Shown here piece after piece: positions 41,112 to 49,646 of a stretch of 64,000 nucleotides of DNA. Source of the stretch: Diaphorobacter ruginosibacter (lineage in GTDB: Bacteria; Pseudomonadota; Gammaproteobacteria; Burkholderiales; Burkholderiaceae_C). Position 1 is the first letter of the stretch. Each line of letters begins with the position of its first letter. A model generated the notes under the pieces. The model made no database searches, had not been told where the DNA came from, and saw only the letters and a list, made by a program, of their open reading frames with translations. A program made the position numbers and the translations under genes. The stretch lies in contig NZ_CP060714.1 of NCBI RefSeq assembly GCF_014395975.1, forward strand, positions 3,410,001 through 3,474,000. Reading direction: 5' to 3'.

Positions 41112-43172
41112 TCAACGCAGGGCGCGGTAGATCTCCTCTGCCAGTTCACGCGATATCCCTTCGACGGATGCCAGATCTTCGACACTCGCATCCCCCACCC
41201 CGCGCACGCCGCCGAAGCGTTGCAGCAAGCGGGCCCGCTTCTTGGGGCCCACGCCCGGAATATCCTCGAGCCGACTGCCTCCCACCCGCACCTTGGCGCG
41301 CGCAGCACGCATTCCGGTGATGGCGAAACGGTGGGCCTCGTCACGGATCTGGGCCACCAGCATCAGCGCCGCAGAATCCTTGCCCAGATAGATCTTCTCG
41401 CGGCCGTCGGCGAACACCAGTTCCTCCAGTCCGACCTTTCGGCCCTCGCCCTTCTCGACACCGACGATGCGCGAGACATCGAGCCCCAGCGACTCGAACA
41501 CCTCCCGGGCCATGCTGACCTGGCCCTTGCCGCCGTCCACCAGCACCAGGTCCGGCAGCCGCGCCTGCCCCGGTGCGGGCTCGGCGCCGCCTGCTTCACG
41601 CAGCACCTGAGCCACTTTGCTGTAGCGGCGCGTGAGCACCTGGCGCATGGCCGCGTAGTCGTCGCCGCCGGTGATGCCTTCGATCTTGAAGCGGCGGTAC
41701 TCGCTGCTCTGCATCTTGTGGTGGTGGAACACGACGCACGAGGCCTGCGTCGACTCGCCTGCCGTGTGCGAGATGTCGAAGCATTCGATGGAGAGCGAGT
41801 CCAGGTCTTCGGCTTCCAGGTCGAGCGCTTCGGCCAGGGCGCGCGTGCGCGCCTGCTGCGAGCCCTCCTCGGACAGCAACCGGGCCAGCTGGATGTCGGC
41901 GTTCTTCTGGGCCATCTCCAGCCACACGCGGCGCTGCTCGCGCGGCTGGTTCACGGCATACACGCGCACCCCGCTTTCCTCGCCGAGCGCCTCCAGCAGC
42001 GCCTCGTCCACCGGCTCGCTCACCAGCAACGTGGGAGGAACGGGCACATGCAGATAGTGCTGCGCAATGAAGGCCTCGAGCACCTGGCGGGCCACCGATT
42101 TTTCGAGCGGCGCGGCGTTTTCGGCATCAACGGCCCCGTCCGAGCCTCCTGCGCCTTCTGCCGGGGCCTGCTGCGGCACGCCCTCGTCCTCTTCGCTTTC
42201 GCGGCGGTAGATGGCGGTGGCCTCATCCACGTGCGTCGGGAAGTAGGCGCGATCCCCCAGGTGACGGCCACCGCGCACCATCGCCAGGTTCACGCAGGCG
42301 CGTCCACCATGCACCTTCACGGCCAGGATGTCCACGTCCTTGTCGGAGACCGTCTCGATGGCCTGCTGGTGCAGCACGCGCGAGAGTGCCGTGATCTGGT
42401 TGCGCACTTCCGCCGCCTGCTCGAACTCGAGCTTTTCGGAGTGCGCCATCATGCGTGCCTCGAGCTCTTCGAGCAGCACCTGGGTTTCGCCGCGCAGCAT
42501 GGCCTCCGCATGCGCCACGTCCGTCGCATAAGCCTGCGGCGAGATCAGGTCGACGCAGGGCCCCGTGCAGCGCTTGATCTGGTACAGCAGGCAGGGCCGC
42601 GTGCGGTTGGCAAACACCGTGTCCTCGCAGGTGCGCAGCCGAAAGACCTTCTGCAGCAGCAGAATGGTTTCCTTGACTGCCCAAGCCCCCGGATACGGCC
42701 CGAAGTAACGATGCCGCTTGTCCACCGCACCGCGGTAGTACGCAAGGCGCGGGTATTTCTGTCCCGGCGCGCCGCCGGTTCCGTCCTTCGCGGCAACGCC
42801 GGTGATCTTGAGATAGGGGTAGCTCTTGTCGTCGCGAAAGAGGATGTTGTACTTGGGATTCAGCGACTTGATGAGGTTGTTCTCAAGCAGCAGGGCCTCT
42901 GCCTCCGAGCGCACCACCGTGGTCTCCAGCCGCACGATCTTGCCCACCATGTGGCCGATGCGCGTGCCGCCATGGTTCTTTGCGAAATAGCTGGAGACGC
43001 GTTTCTTGAGATTGCGCGCCTTGCCCACATACAGCAATGCATCCTGTGCATCGAAATAGCGGTACACGCCGGGCAGTGGCGGCAACGCGGCCACCTGCGC
43101 CAGCAGTTCGGCGGAGTGCACGGAAGGCGAAGAGGCGGGAGAAGAAGGCTGTTCGGACGATTCAGACGACAT
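41112..43172 (-). CDS. uvrC: Excinuclease ABC subunit C
   Basis: 686 residues. The N-terminal GIY-YIG nuclease starts near residue 34 (LPGVYRYFDAQDALLYVGKA), followed by the UvrBC helices, then the RNase-H-like endonuclease domain with ECFDISHTAGE and LVLVDGGKGQ, and a C-terminal double helix-hairpin-helix (LEDIPGVGPKKRARLLQRFG). It makes both incisions in nucleotide-excision repair. A variable linker (about 290-340) carries acidic and Glu-rich insertions. The start lies only 9 bp from a 14-bp tandem repeat array that must overlap its promoter or leader. Confidence 0.95.
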   Translation of the reverse strand: MSSESSEQPSSPASSPSVHSAELLAQVAALPPLPGVYRYFDAQDALLYVGKARNLKKRVSSYFAKNHGGTRIGHMVGKIVRLETTVVRSEAEALLLENNLIKSLNPKYNILFRDDKSYPYLKITGVAAKDGTGGAPGQKYPRLAYYRGAVDKRHRYFGPYPGAWAVKETILLLQKVFRLRTCEDTVFANRTRPCLLYQIKRCTGPCVDLISPQAYATDVAHAEAMLRGETQVLLEELEARMMAHSEKLEFEQAAEVRNQITALSRVLHQQAIETVSDKDVDILAVKVHGGRACVNLAMVRGGRHLGDRAYFPTHVDEATAIYRRESEEDEGVPQQAPAEGAGGSDGAVDAENAAPLEKSVARQVLEAFIAQHYLHVPVPPTLLVSEPVDEALLEALGEESGVRVYAVNQPREQRRVWLEMAQKNADIQLARLLSEEGSQQARTRALAEALDLEAEDLDSLSIECFDISHTAGESTQASCVVFHHHKMQSSEYRRFKIEGITGGDDYAAMRQVLTRRYSKVAQVLREAGGAEPAPGQARLPDLVLVDGGKGQVSMAREVFESLGLDVSRIVGVEKGEGRKVGLEELVFADGREKIYLGKDSAALMLVAQIRDEAHRFAITGMRAARAKVRVGGSRLEDIPGVGPKKRARLLQRFGGVRGVGDASVEDLASVEGISRELAEEIYRALR

Positions 43173-43180
43173 GCGCGTAT

Positions 43181-43278
43181 TGTCATCCCAGATCGGTCAT
43201 CCCAGATCTGTCATCCCAGATCTGTCATCCCAGATCTGTCATCCCAGATTGGTCAGTCCAGATCGGCCCGTCCAGATC
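43181..43278. repeat. Seven-copy 14-bp tandem repeat immediately upstream of uvrC
   Basis: The unit TGTCATCCCAGATC occurs as seven head-to-tail copies at 43181, 43195, 43209, 43223, 43237, 43251 and 43265. The first five are nearly perfect; the last two have drifted (GGTCAGTCCAGATC and GGCCCGTCCAGATC). The array starts 9 bp from the uvrC start codon, so it occupies the leader or promoter region. Confidence 0.9.
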
Positions 43279-43393
43279 GCGCTCCCGCCGGGCCGGTCAC
43301 AAAATTGGCCTCCGAAGAGGCCATTCGAGGAGGCATTGCGCTGGAACGCGATGCCATGCCACTTCGTTGCGGCAGAGACAGAGTGCGAAAGAA

Positions 43394-44377
43394 TCAGTCC
43401 GCCTCGATCTTCGCGCTCTTCACCACGCTTGCCCAGCCGGCATAGTCGGCCTTCACGCGCTCGCCGAACTGCTGCGGATTCTGGTAATCGGCAGCGGCCC
43501 CCTGCTCTTCGGCCTTCTTGCGGAAGGCGGGGTCTTCAACCACCTTCTTCAGGTCGGCGGTCAGCTTGTCGACCACGGCCTTCGGCACGGCGGCGGGAGC
43601 AAACAGACCGAACCACGAGGTTGCGTTCACGCCGGGGTATCCCGCCTCGGCCGTGGTTGGCACATTCGGCAGGCTGGGCAGGCGCTCCTTGCCCGTCACA
43701 GCCAGCACGCGCAGCTTGCCGGACTGGATATGCGGCATGAAAGGAGGCGCCGTGCCGAACGTGAGATCGACCTGCCCGCCCAGCAGGTCCTGCAGCGCGG
43801 GCCCCGTGCCCTTGTAGGGAACGTGCACCATCTTGATCTGGGCCTGCTGCTCCAGCATGGCTCCCGTCACATGCTGCAGCGAGCCATTGCCGGACGATGC
43901 GTAGTTCAGCTTGCCGGGGTTGGCCTTGGCATAGTCCACGAGTTCCTTCAGCGTGCGCGCGGGTACGGAATCGCGCACCACGATGATCTGCGGCGCAGAC
44001 AGGATGTTCGCCACCGGCTGGAAGTCCTTCTGCTCCCATTGCGGGGCCTTGGTGATGTGCGGCGTGATCACATGGTAGCCGGAGTACTGCATCAGCAGCG
44101 TGTAGCCATCGGGTTCCGCGCGCTTGACGAAGGTGGCCGCGATGGCACCGTTGCCGCCGCCCTTGTTGTCCACCACGACCGATTGGCTGATCACCGGGCC
44201 CAGCGCCTGCGCGGCCATGCGGCCCGCCAGATCGGTGGTGCCGCCGGCGGCTGCCGGAACGACGAAGGTGATCGGGTGATTGGGATAGTTGCCCTGTGCC
44301 ATGGCACTGCCGGCTGCGGCAACGCCGAATGCAGCCAGCGCGGTGGCCGCGAGCAGATTGCGTCGGATGGTGTTCAT
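43394..44377 (-). CDS. Bug-family (TctC-like) periplasmic solute receptor
   Basis: 327 residues with a signal peptide (about 8-27, LAATALAAFGVAAAGSAMAQ). The family blocks NYPNHPITFVVPAAAGGTTD, GKLNYASSGNGSLQHVTGAM and QAQIKMVHVPYKGTGPALQD are present. Bug receptors capture carboxylates in the periplasm. No membrane subunits (TctA/TctB) are adjacent, as is common for the many Bug genes in Burkholderiales. It lies downstream of an HMG-CoA-lyase-like and a CoA-transferase gene, so the ligand is probably a dicarboxylate or hydroxy-acid such as 3-hydroxy-3-methylglutarate or citramalate. Confidence 0.9.
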   Translation of the reverse strand: MNTIRRNLLAATALAAFGVAAAGSAMAQGNYPNHPITFVVPAAAGGTTDLAGRMAAQALGPVISQSVVVDNKGGGNGAIAATFVKRAEPDGYTLLMQYSGYHVITPHITKAPQWEQKDFQPVANILSAPQIIVVRDSVPARTLKELVDYAKANPGKLNYASSGNGSLQHVTGAMLEQQAQIKMVHVPYKGTGPALQDLLGGQVDLTFGTAPPFMPHIQSGKLRVLAVTGKERLPSLPNVPTTAEAGYPGVNATSWFGLFAPAAVPKAVVDKLTADLKKVVEDPAFRKKAEEQGAAADYQNPQQFGERVKADYAGWASVVKSAKIEAD

Positions 44378-44452
44378 GGAATGTCTCCTTGTTGGAATGT
44401 GAAAGAAGTAGAAAAGAAAAGAATCGGAACGGGACCAGAGCTGCCCACGATC

Positions 44453-45430
44453 TCAGGTCGCCCTTGCCAGCGCGCGCTCGCGGATCGCGTCGAAATCGGC
44501 GGGCACGGGGTGCGTGTCGAGCCGGCGGCCTGCCTTGACGATCTGGCTGGGCACCTCGTGGCCGATCAGGTCCGGCAGGCGCCGCGCGGCATCGACAAGG
44601 GCGTTCAGGTCAACGCCGGTGTCATAGCCCATGCATTCGAGCGCATGCACGACCTCCTCGCTGCACACGTTGCCCGACGCACCCGGGGCATAGGGGCAGC
44701 CGCCCAGTCCGCCGAGCGAGGCATCGAACTGCCGCGCCCCCGCGTCGATGGCGGCCAGCACGTTGGACAGCCCCATGCCGCGCGTATTGTGGAAGTGCAG
44801 CGTGAATTGCACCGCGGGCCAGCACTTGATGGCATGCGAGGTGATGCGCGCCACCTGCGGCGGAAAGGCCATGCCTGTCGTGTCGCACAGGGTGATGCCC
44901 TGCACGCCCAGCTCCGCGAAGCGCTGTGCGAAGGCGAACACCTCCGACTCGGCCACGTCGCCTTCCATCGGGCAGCCGAAAACGCACGACAGCGACACGT
45001 TCACCGGCACGCCCGCCTGGTGCGCAAGCGCAATCACCTGGGACAGCGATGCGAACGACTGCTCGCGCGTCATGCGCAGGTTCGCGATGTTGTGCGTCTC
45101 GCTCACCGACATCACCAGATTGAGCTCGTCGGTGCGCGCATCGATCGCGCGCTCCGCACCACGCATGTTGGGTACGAGCGCCGTGTAGACAACGCCTGGA
45201 ACGCGCTCGATCTCGCGCATCACGATTTCCGCGTCACGCAGCGCGGGAATGGCGGTGGGCGACGTGAACGAAGTCACCTCGATCTTCGCCAGCCCTGCAT
45301 GCGAGAGCGCGTTCACCAGCGCAATCTTGTCCTCGGTGGGAACGAAGCATGGCTCCATCTGCAACCCGTCCCGGGTGCCGACCTCGCACATGCGGATGCG
45401 TGTGCCATGGCCATTCCAGATGCTGCTCAT
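44453..45430 (-). CDS. Hydroxymethylglutaryl-CoA lyase family protein
   Basis: 325 residues of the DRE-TIM type. Arg20-Asp21 in EVGTRDGLQMEPC, the HxH-type metal residues in TLHFHNTRGMG and the signature GGLGGCPYAPGASGN near residue 245, with the catalytic Cys, are all visible. It cleaves a 3-hydroxy-3-methyl-glutaryl-CoA-like substrate. The ATG overlaps the CoA-transferase stop (ATGA at 45427-45430). The pair fits a pathway in which an acid is activated by CoA transfer and then cleaved. Citramalyl-CoA lyase is an alternative, but that is usually a CitE-type protein. Confidence 0.92.
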   Translation of the reverse strand: MSSIWNGHGTRIRMCEVGTRDGLQMEPCFVPTEDKIALVNALSHAGLAKIEVTSFTSPTAIPALRDAEIVMREIERVPGVVYTALVPNMRGAERAIDARTDELNLVMSVSETHNIANLRMTREQSFASLSQVIALAHQAGVPVNVSLSCVFGCPMEGDVAESEVFAFAQRFAELGVQGITLCDTTGMAFPPQVARITSHAIKCWPAVQFTLHFHNTRGMGLSNVLAAIDAGARQFDASLGGLGGCPYAPGASGNVCSEEVVHALECMGYDTGVDLNALVDAARRLPDLIGHEVPSQIVKAGRRLDTHPVPADFDAIRERALARAT

Positions 45431-46647
45431 TGAATCACTCCCTTGCTGCGCAGCAGCGTAATCTGTTCCTGCGTCAGGCCTGCCTCCGCGAGCACCGCAT
45501 CGGTATCGTCGCCCAGCCCCGGAGCGCTCGAACGCACGCCGCCCGGCGTGCCCGACATCTTGGGCACGACACCGGGCACGGTGACCTCGTAGCCGTCGCG
45601 CGTGCGCTGCGTCAGCAGCATGTCGCGCGCCTTGTAGTGCGGGTCTTCGCAGATGTCCCGGGCGGTATAGACCTTGCCTGCGGGAACGCGCGCGACGGAC
45701 AGCGCCTCGGTGACCTCGACCACGCTGCGCCCGAACGTCCATTGGCCTATCGCGGTATCGATTTCGGCCACCCGCGCAACACGACCCGCATTGCTGGCCA
45801 GGTCGGGGGCATCGGCCAGGTCCTGGCGTCCTATGGTCGTCATCAGGCGCTTGAAGATGCTGTCGCCATTGCCGGCCACCAGCACCCAGCCGTCCTTGCA
45901 GGGATAGGCATTCGACGGCGCGATGCCGGGCAGCGCGCTACCGGCGGCCTCGCGCACCGCTCCGAATGCGCTGTACTCGGGAATCAGGCTCTCCATGCAG
46001 TTGAAGACGGCCTCGTGAAGCGCCACGTCGATCACCTGCCCCTTGCCGCCATGCGCCTTGCGGTGATAGAGCGCAAGCAGCACGCCGATGGCACCATGCA
46101 GGGCTGCCAGCGTGTCGCCGATCGACACCCCCACGCGCACCGGCACGCGGCCCGGCTCGGCGGTGAGGTGCCGAAGTCCCCCCATGGCCTCGCCGATCAC
46201 GCCGAAGCCCGGCAGGTCGCGGTACGGGCCGGTCTGCCCATAGCCGGAGATGCGCAGGATGATGAGGCCGGGATTGATCCTGTGCAGCTCCTGCGGGGAC
46301 ATGCCCCAGCCTTCGAGCGTGCCGGGACGGAAGTTCTCGATCAGCACATCGGCCTCGGCGATCAGCTTGCGAGCGATGTCCTGCGCCTCCTGCTGGCGCA
46401 GGTCGAGCGCCACGGATTTCTTGTTGCGCGACTGAACCTGCCACCAGACCGACGTGCCGTTCTTCAACAGACGCCAGTTGCGCAGCGGGTCGCCTGTGCC
46501 CGTGGCCTCGATCTTGATGATCTCGGCGCCGAAATCGCCCAGTGTCTTGCCGCAGAACGGGCCGGCGATGAGCTGCCCCATCTCCACCACCCGCACACCT
46601 TCCAGGGCCATGGGCGTCAGCTGCGCCGCCAAGGCTTGATCGGTCAT
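45427..46647 (-). CDS. CaiB/BaiF family CoA transferase
   Basis: 406 residues, complete. The catalytic Asp178 lies in the GDxxxG-type motif VSIGDTLAALHG, preceded by SGYGQTGPYRDLPGFGV and the N-terminal AGPFCGKTLGDFGAEIIKIE. Start MTDQALAAQL has AGGAGA six bases upstream. First gene of the leftward operon, with the HMG-CoA-lyase-like gene and the Bug receptor. It probably transfers CoA from succinyl- or acetyl-CoA to the imported acid. Divergent from the LysR gene. Confidence 0.93.
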   Translation of the reverse strand: MTDQALAAQLTPMALEGVRVVEMGQLIAGPFCGKTLGDFGAEIIKIEATGTGDPLRNWRLLKNGTSVWWQVQSRNKKSVALDLRQQEAQDIARKLIAEADVLIENFRPGTLEGWGMSPQELHRINPGLIILRISGYGQTGPYRDLPGFGVIGEAMGGLRHLTAEPGRVPVRVGVSIGDTLAALHGAIGVLLALYHRKAHGGKGQVIDVALHEAVFNCMESLIPEYSAFGAVREAAGSALPGIAPSNAYPCKDGWVLVAGNGDSIFKRLMTTIGRQDLADAPDLASNAGRVARVAEIDTAIGQWTFGRSVVEVTEALSVARVPAGKVYTARDICEDPHYKARDMLLTQRTRDGYEVTVPGVVPKMSGTPGGVRSSAPGLGDDTDAVLAEAGLTQEQITLLRSKGVIQ

Positions 46648-46763
46648 GTTCGTCTCCTGTCGTATCTTTACCCGGGCGGATAATGTCGCCTTTCGCGCGG
46701 GCCGCAAAACGCTCAAGCGCGACGCTGCCATCGCAAACCAGCATGGCAGACTTGTTATCCACC

Positions 46764-47669
46764 ATGAAACTCGACCCCGTATCCCTGCGCCTTTTTGTCG
46801 CGGTGATGGAAGAAAACGCCATCGCCCGCGCCGCTGCGCGCGAACACATTGCCGCATCGGCCGCAAGCCGCCGGCTGGCCGAGCTCGAGGACACGCTCGA
46901 GGTGGCGCTGTTCAGCCGCAGCAACCGCGGCACCCAGCCCACGGCCGCCGCCTATGCGCTGCTCAACCTGGCCCGCGGCGTGCTCAATGAACTCGACGGC
47001 ATCGCCACGCAGATGCGCGACTATGGCGCCGGCGTGCGCGGCCATGTGCGGGTGGTGGCCAACATCTCGGCGATCACGCAGTTCCTGCCGGCCGAACTGC
47101 AGCGCTTCATGGCAAAGCACCCCCAGGTGCAGGTGCAACTGCAGGAGCAGATCAGCACGGCCGTCGCGCAATCGGTCGCGGAGAACGCCGCCGACGTGGG
47201 CATACTGAACCACGGCAACTATGGCGACCAGGTCACGCTGCTTCCTTATCGCGAAGACGAACTGGTGGTGGCCGTTCCTGCCGGCCATGCCCTGGCGCGA
47301 CGGCGCAGCCTGAAGTTCACCGAGATCCTGCCGTTCGACATCGTCGGCATGCACACGGGCAGCGCCATCAACAACCTGCTGATGCGCAATGCGGCAGAGC
47401 TTGAAATGCCGCTCAGGCTGCGCATCCAGGTCACCAGCTATGACGCGCTGTGCCTCATGGTCTCGGCGGGCCTGGGCGTGGGTGTGCTGCCGCTGGGCAG
47501 CGCGCAGATCTACCGCAAGGCGCTCGCACTGCGCACCATCGCGCTGGACGAACCCTGGGCGCTTCGCAGGCTGTCGCTGTGCGTGCGCTCGCTCGAATCG
47601 CTGTCCGGTGTGGCCCGCCTGCTGGTGGATCACCTGCGCGGTGGCGCACAGGAACCGGAACGCACATGA
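46764..47669 (+). CDS. LysR-family transcriptional regulator
   Basis: 301 residues from MKLDPVSLRLFVAV. The HTH (about 15-40) has ENAIARAAAREHIAASAASR and a full LysR substrate-binding domain follows. A second in-frame ATG at 46743 would add seven residues; neither has a convincing ribosome site, and the later one is chosen because the family usually starts this way. Divergent from the CoA-transferase/HMG-CoA-lyase/Bug operon across about 116 bp, which it is expected to regulate. Confidence 0.88.
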   Translation: MKLDPVSLRLFVAVMEENAIARAAAREHIAASAASRRLAELEDTLEVALFSRSNRGTQPTAAAYALLNLARGVLNELDGIATQMRDYGAGVRGHVRVVANISAITQFLPAELQRFMAKHPQVQVQLQEQISTAVAQSVAENAADVGILNHGNYGDQVTLLPYREDELVVAVPAGHALARRRSLKFTEILPFDIVGMHTGSAINNLLMRNAAELEMPLRLRIQVTSYDALCLMVSAGLGVGVLPLGSAQIYRKALALRTIALDEPWALRRLSLCVRSLESLSGVARLLVDHLRGGAQEPERT

Positions 47670-47679
47670 AGGAAGGCGC

Positions 47680-48822
47680 ATGACAGAGGCCCGCGCAACG
47701 ACCCCGTCCCTCCCGCCCAGACGCTGGGACATCTTCTGCCAGGTGATCGACAACTTCGGCGATGTCGGCGTGTGCTGGCGCCTTGCCGCCGACCTGGCGG
47801 CGCGCGGCCACCAGGTGCGGCTCTTCATGGACGATCCAGGCGCACTCACCTGGATGGCGCCGCAGGGTGCCGAAGGAGTCAGCGTCCTGCCCTGGCCCGT
47901 GGAAGCACCGCAGGAAGCTCCCGGCGACGTGGTCATCGAGGCCTTCGGTTGCGAGATTCCCGAGGCGTTCGTGGCCGCGGTCGCGCGCAAGCATCGGCAC
48001 GCCGCCCCGGGCGTTCTCTGGATCAATCTCGAATACCTCTCGGCCGAGGGCTATGTGGAGCGCTGCCACGCCCTGCCCTCGCTGCTCATGAGCGGACCGG
48101 CGGCAGGCATGACGCGCTGGTTTTTCTACCCCGGCTTCACGGAACGGACGGGAGGACTGCTGCGCGAGCCCGATCTGCAGGCACGGCAGGAACGATTCGA
48201 CCGGGCCGTGTGGCGTGCTCGGCATGGCCTCTCCGAGAGCGACACCGCCGTATCGCTGTTCTGCTATGAGCCACCGCACCTGGCCGAAGTGCTGAAGGCA
48301 TCGCTCGTCGCGCCCGAAACCCAATGGCTGGTCACGCCCGGCCGGGCCGAAAGTGCCACCCGCGCGGCGATCGCGTCGGGATCCCCGGTGTTTTCCCCCG
48401 AGGAAATACAGCGCATCCGATATCTTCCCCTAAGCCCCCAGAGCGAATTCGATGAACTGCTGTGGGCCTGCGACCTCAATTTCGTGCGAGGCGAGGATTC
48501 CCTCGTGCGCGCGCTATGGGCCGGCCAGCCGTTCGTCTGGCAGATCTACCCACAGCATGACAACGCTCACCACGACAAGCTGTACGCCTTTCTCGACTGG
48601 CTGCAGGCACCCGAATCGCTGCGGCAAATGCATGCGTTGTGGAACGGTATTGCAACGGAGGGCATCGCAGCGGCCGGCATCCACACGCTTTCCAACAAGC
48701 CTGTTTGGAACAAGGATATCGTGGCCGAATGGCGCGCCTGTGCTCGCTGCGCACGCGATCGACTGCTGCGCCAGAACGACCTGCTGACCCAGCTGCTGGG
48801 GTTCGTCGCGGAAAAAAGCTAA
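47680..48822 (+). CDS. earP: Elongation factor P arginine rhamnosyltransferase
   Basis: 380 residues. Recognisable from WDIFCQVIDNFGDVGVCWRL at the N terminus and the nucleotide-sugar site FVRGEDSLVRALWAGQPFVW with HDNAHHDKL in the C-terminal half. EarP uses dTDP-L-rhamnose to rhamnosylate Arg32 of EF-P, relieving ribosome stalling at polyproline stretches. The efp gene follows 152 bp downstream and has the required arginine, so the pair is complete. Confidence 0.96.
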   Translation: MTEARATTPSLPPRRWDIFCQVIDNFGDVGVCWRLAADLAARGHQVRLFMDDPGALTWMAPQGAEGVSVLPWPVEAPQEAPGDVVIEAFGCEIPEAFVAAVARKHRHAAPGVLWINLEYLSAEGYVERCHALPSLLMSGPAAGMTRWFFYPGFTERTGGLLREPDLQARQERFDRAVWRARHGLSESDTAVSLFCYEPPHLAEVLKASLVAPETQWLVTPGRAESATRAAIASGSPVFSPEEIQRIRYLPLSPQSEFDELLWACDLNFVRGEDSLVRALWAGQPFVWQIYPQHDNAHHDKLYAFLDWLQAPESLRQMHALWNGIATEGIAAAGIHTLSNKPVWNKDIVAEWRACARCARDRLLRQNDLLTQLLGFVAEKS

Positions 48823-48974
48823 AATATCTGTCTTTGCGCCAATCGAAGGCAGCACATACCGTGCCCAGCCGGCGCGTCCCGCCGCGGACCATGCGCCGGG
48901 GTGACAGGCAGATCGTTCTGATTCTGCCTTTCCGCCCCGCCTGTGGAGCGGCCCAACTCGCACTCAAGCAAGCT

Positions 48975-49529
48975 ATGAAAATCGCTCAAGAAATCCGCGC
49001 CGGCAATGTGATCATGCACGGGAAAGATCCCATGGTCGTTCTGAAGACCGAATACGCCCGTGGCGGCCGTGGCGCTGCCACCGTGCGCATGAAGCTCAAG
49101 AGCCTGATCGGCAACTTCGGCACGGAAAACGTGTTCAAGGCCGACGACAAGATCGACAACGTCATCCTGGACAAAAAGGATTGCACCTACTCGTACTTCG
49201 CCGACCCGATGTACGTCTGGATGGACCCTGAGTTCAACCAGTACGAAGTCGAAGCCGAAAACATGGGCGACGCCATCAACTACCTCGAAGACGGCATGAC
49301 CGCTGAAGTGGTGTTCTATGACGGCAAGGCCATCTCGGTCGAACTGCCGACTTCCGTGGTGCGTGAAATCACCTGGACAGAACCAGCCGTCAAGGGCGAC
49401 ACATCGGGCAAGGTGCTGAAGCCTGCCAAGATCGCCACCGGCTTCGAAGTGGCTGTGCCGCTGTTCGTCGCCCAGGAAGACAAGATCGAAATCGACACCC
49501 GCACCGGCGAATACCGCAAGCGCGTGTAA
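48975..49529 (+). CDS. efp: Translation elongation factor P (rhamnosylated type)
   Basis: 184 residues. The loop EYARGGRGAATVRMKLKSLI places Arg at position 32 where E. coli has Lys34, so it is the rhamnosylated class. The three beta domains are complete, ending IDTRTGEYRKRV. It rescues ribosomes stalled on consecutive prolines. Downstream lies a strong terminator. The 150-bp leader after earP is GC-rich; a possible -10 TAAAAT overlaps the earP stop, so efp may have its own promoter. Confidence 0.97.
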   Translation: MKIAQEIRAGNVIMHGKDPMVVLKTEYARGGRGAATVRMKLKSLIGNFGTENVFKADDKIDNVILDKKDCTYSYFADPMYVWMDPEFNQYEVEAENMGDAINYLEDGMTAEVVFYDGKAISVELPTSVVREITWTEPAVKGDTSGKVLKPAKIATGFEVAVPLFVAQEDKIEIDTRTGEYRKRV

Positions 49530-49579
49530 TGCACCGAAGGGCCTGGGCCCTTCAGGCTGCTTGTTCAGCAGCCACAAGC

Positions 49580-49607
49580 AAAAAGGCTTCCCTCGGGAAG
49601 CCTTTTT
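49580..49607 (+). terminator. Rho-independent terminator of efp
   Basis: Perfect 12-bp stem AAAAAGGCTTCC / GGAAGCCTTTTT with loop CTCG, ending in five T. It also ends the convergent rimO transcript on the other strand. Confidence 0.9.
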
Positions 49608-49646
49608 CGTTGACAGAGGGCCGCAGCGAAGCCCCTCTGCCGTAGC

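Noticed and set aside
43181..43278. Tandem repeat before uvrC as a CRISPR array
   Set aside because: Units are 14 bp and contiguous with no spacers; it is a simple tandem repeat.
41043..43445. Long open frame antisense to uvrC (about 800 codons)
   Set aside because: High-GC codon bias of uvrC leaves few stops on the opposite strand; the translation has no recognisable domain and uvrC is certain.
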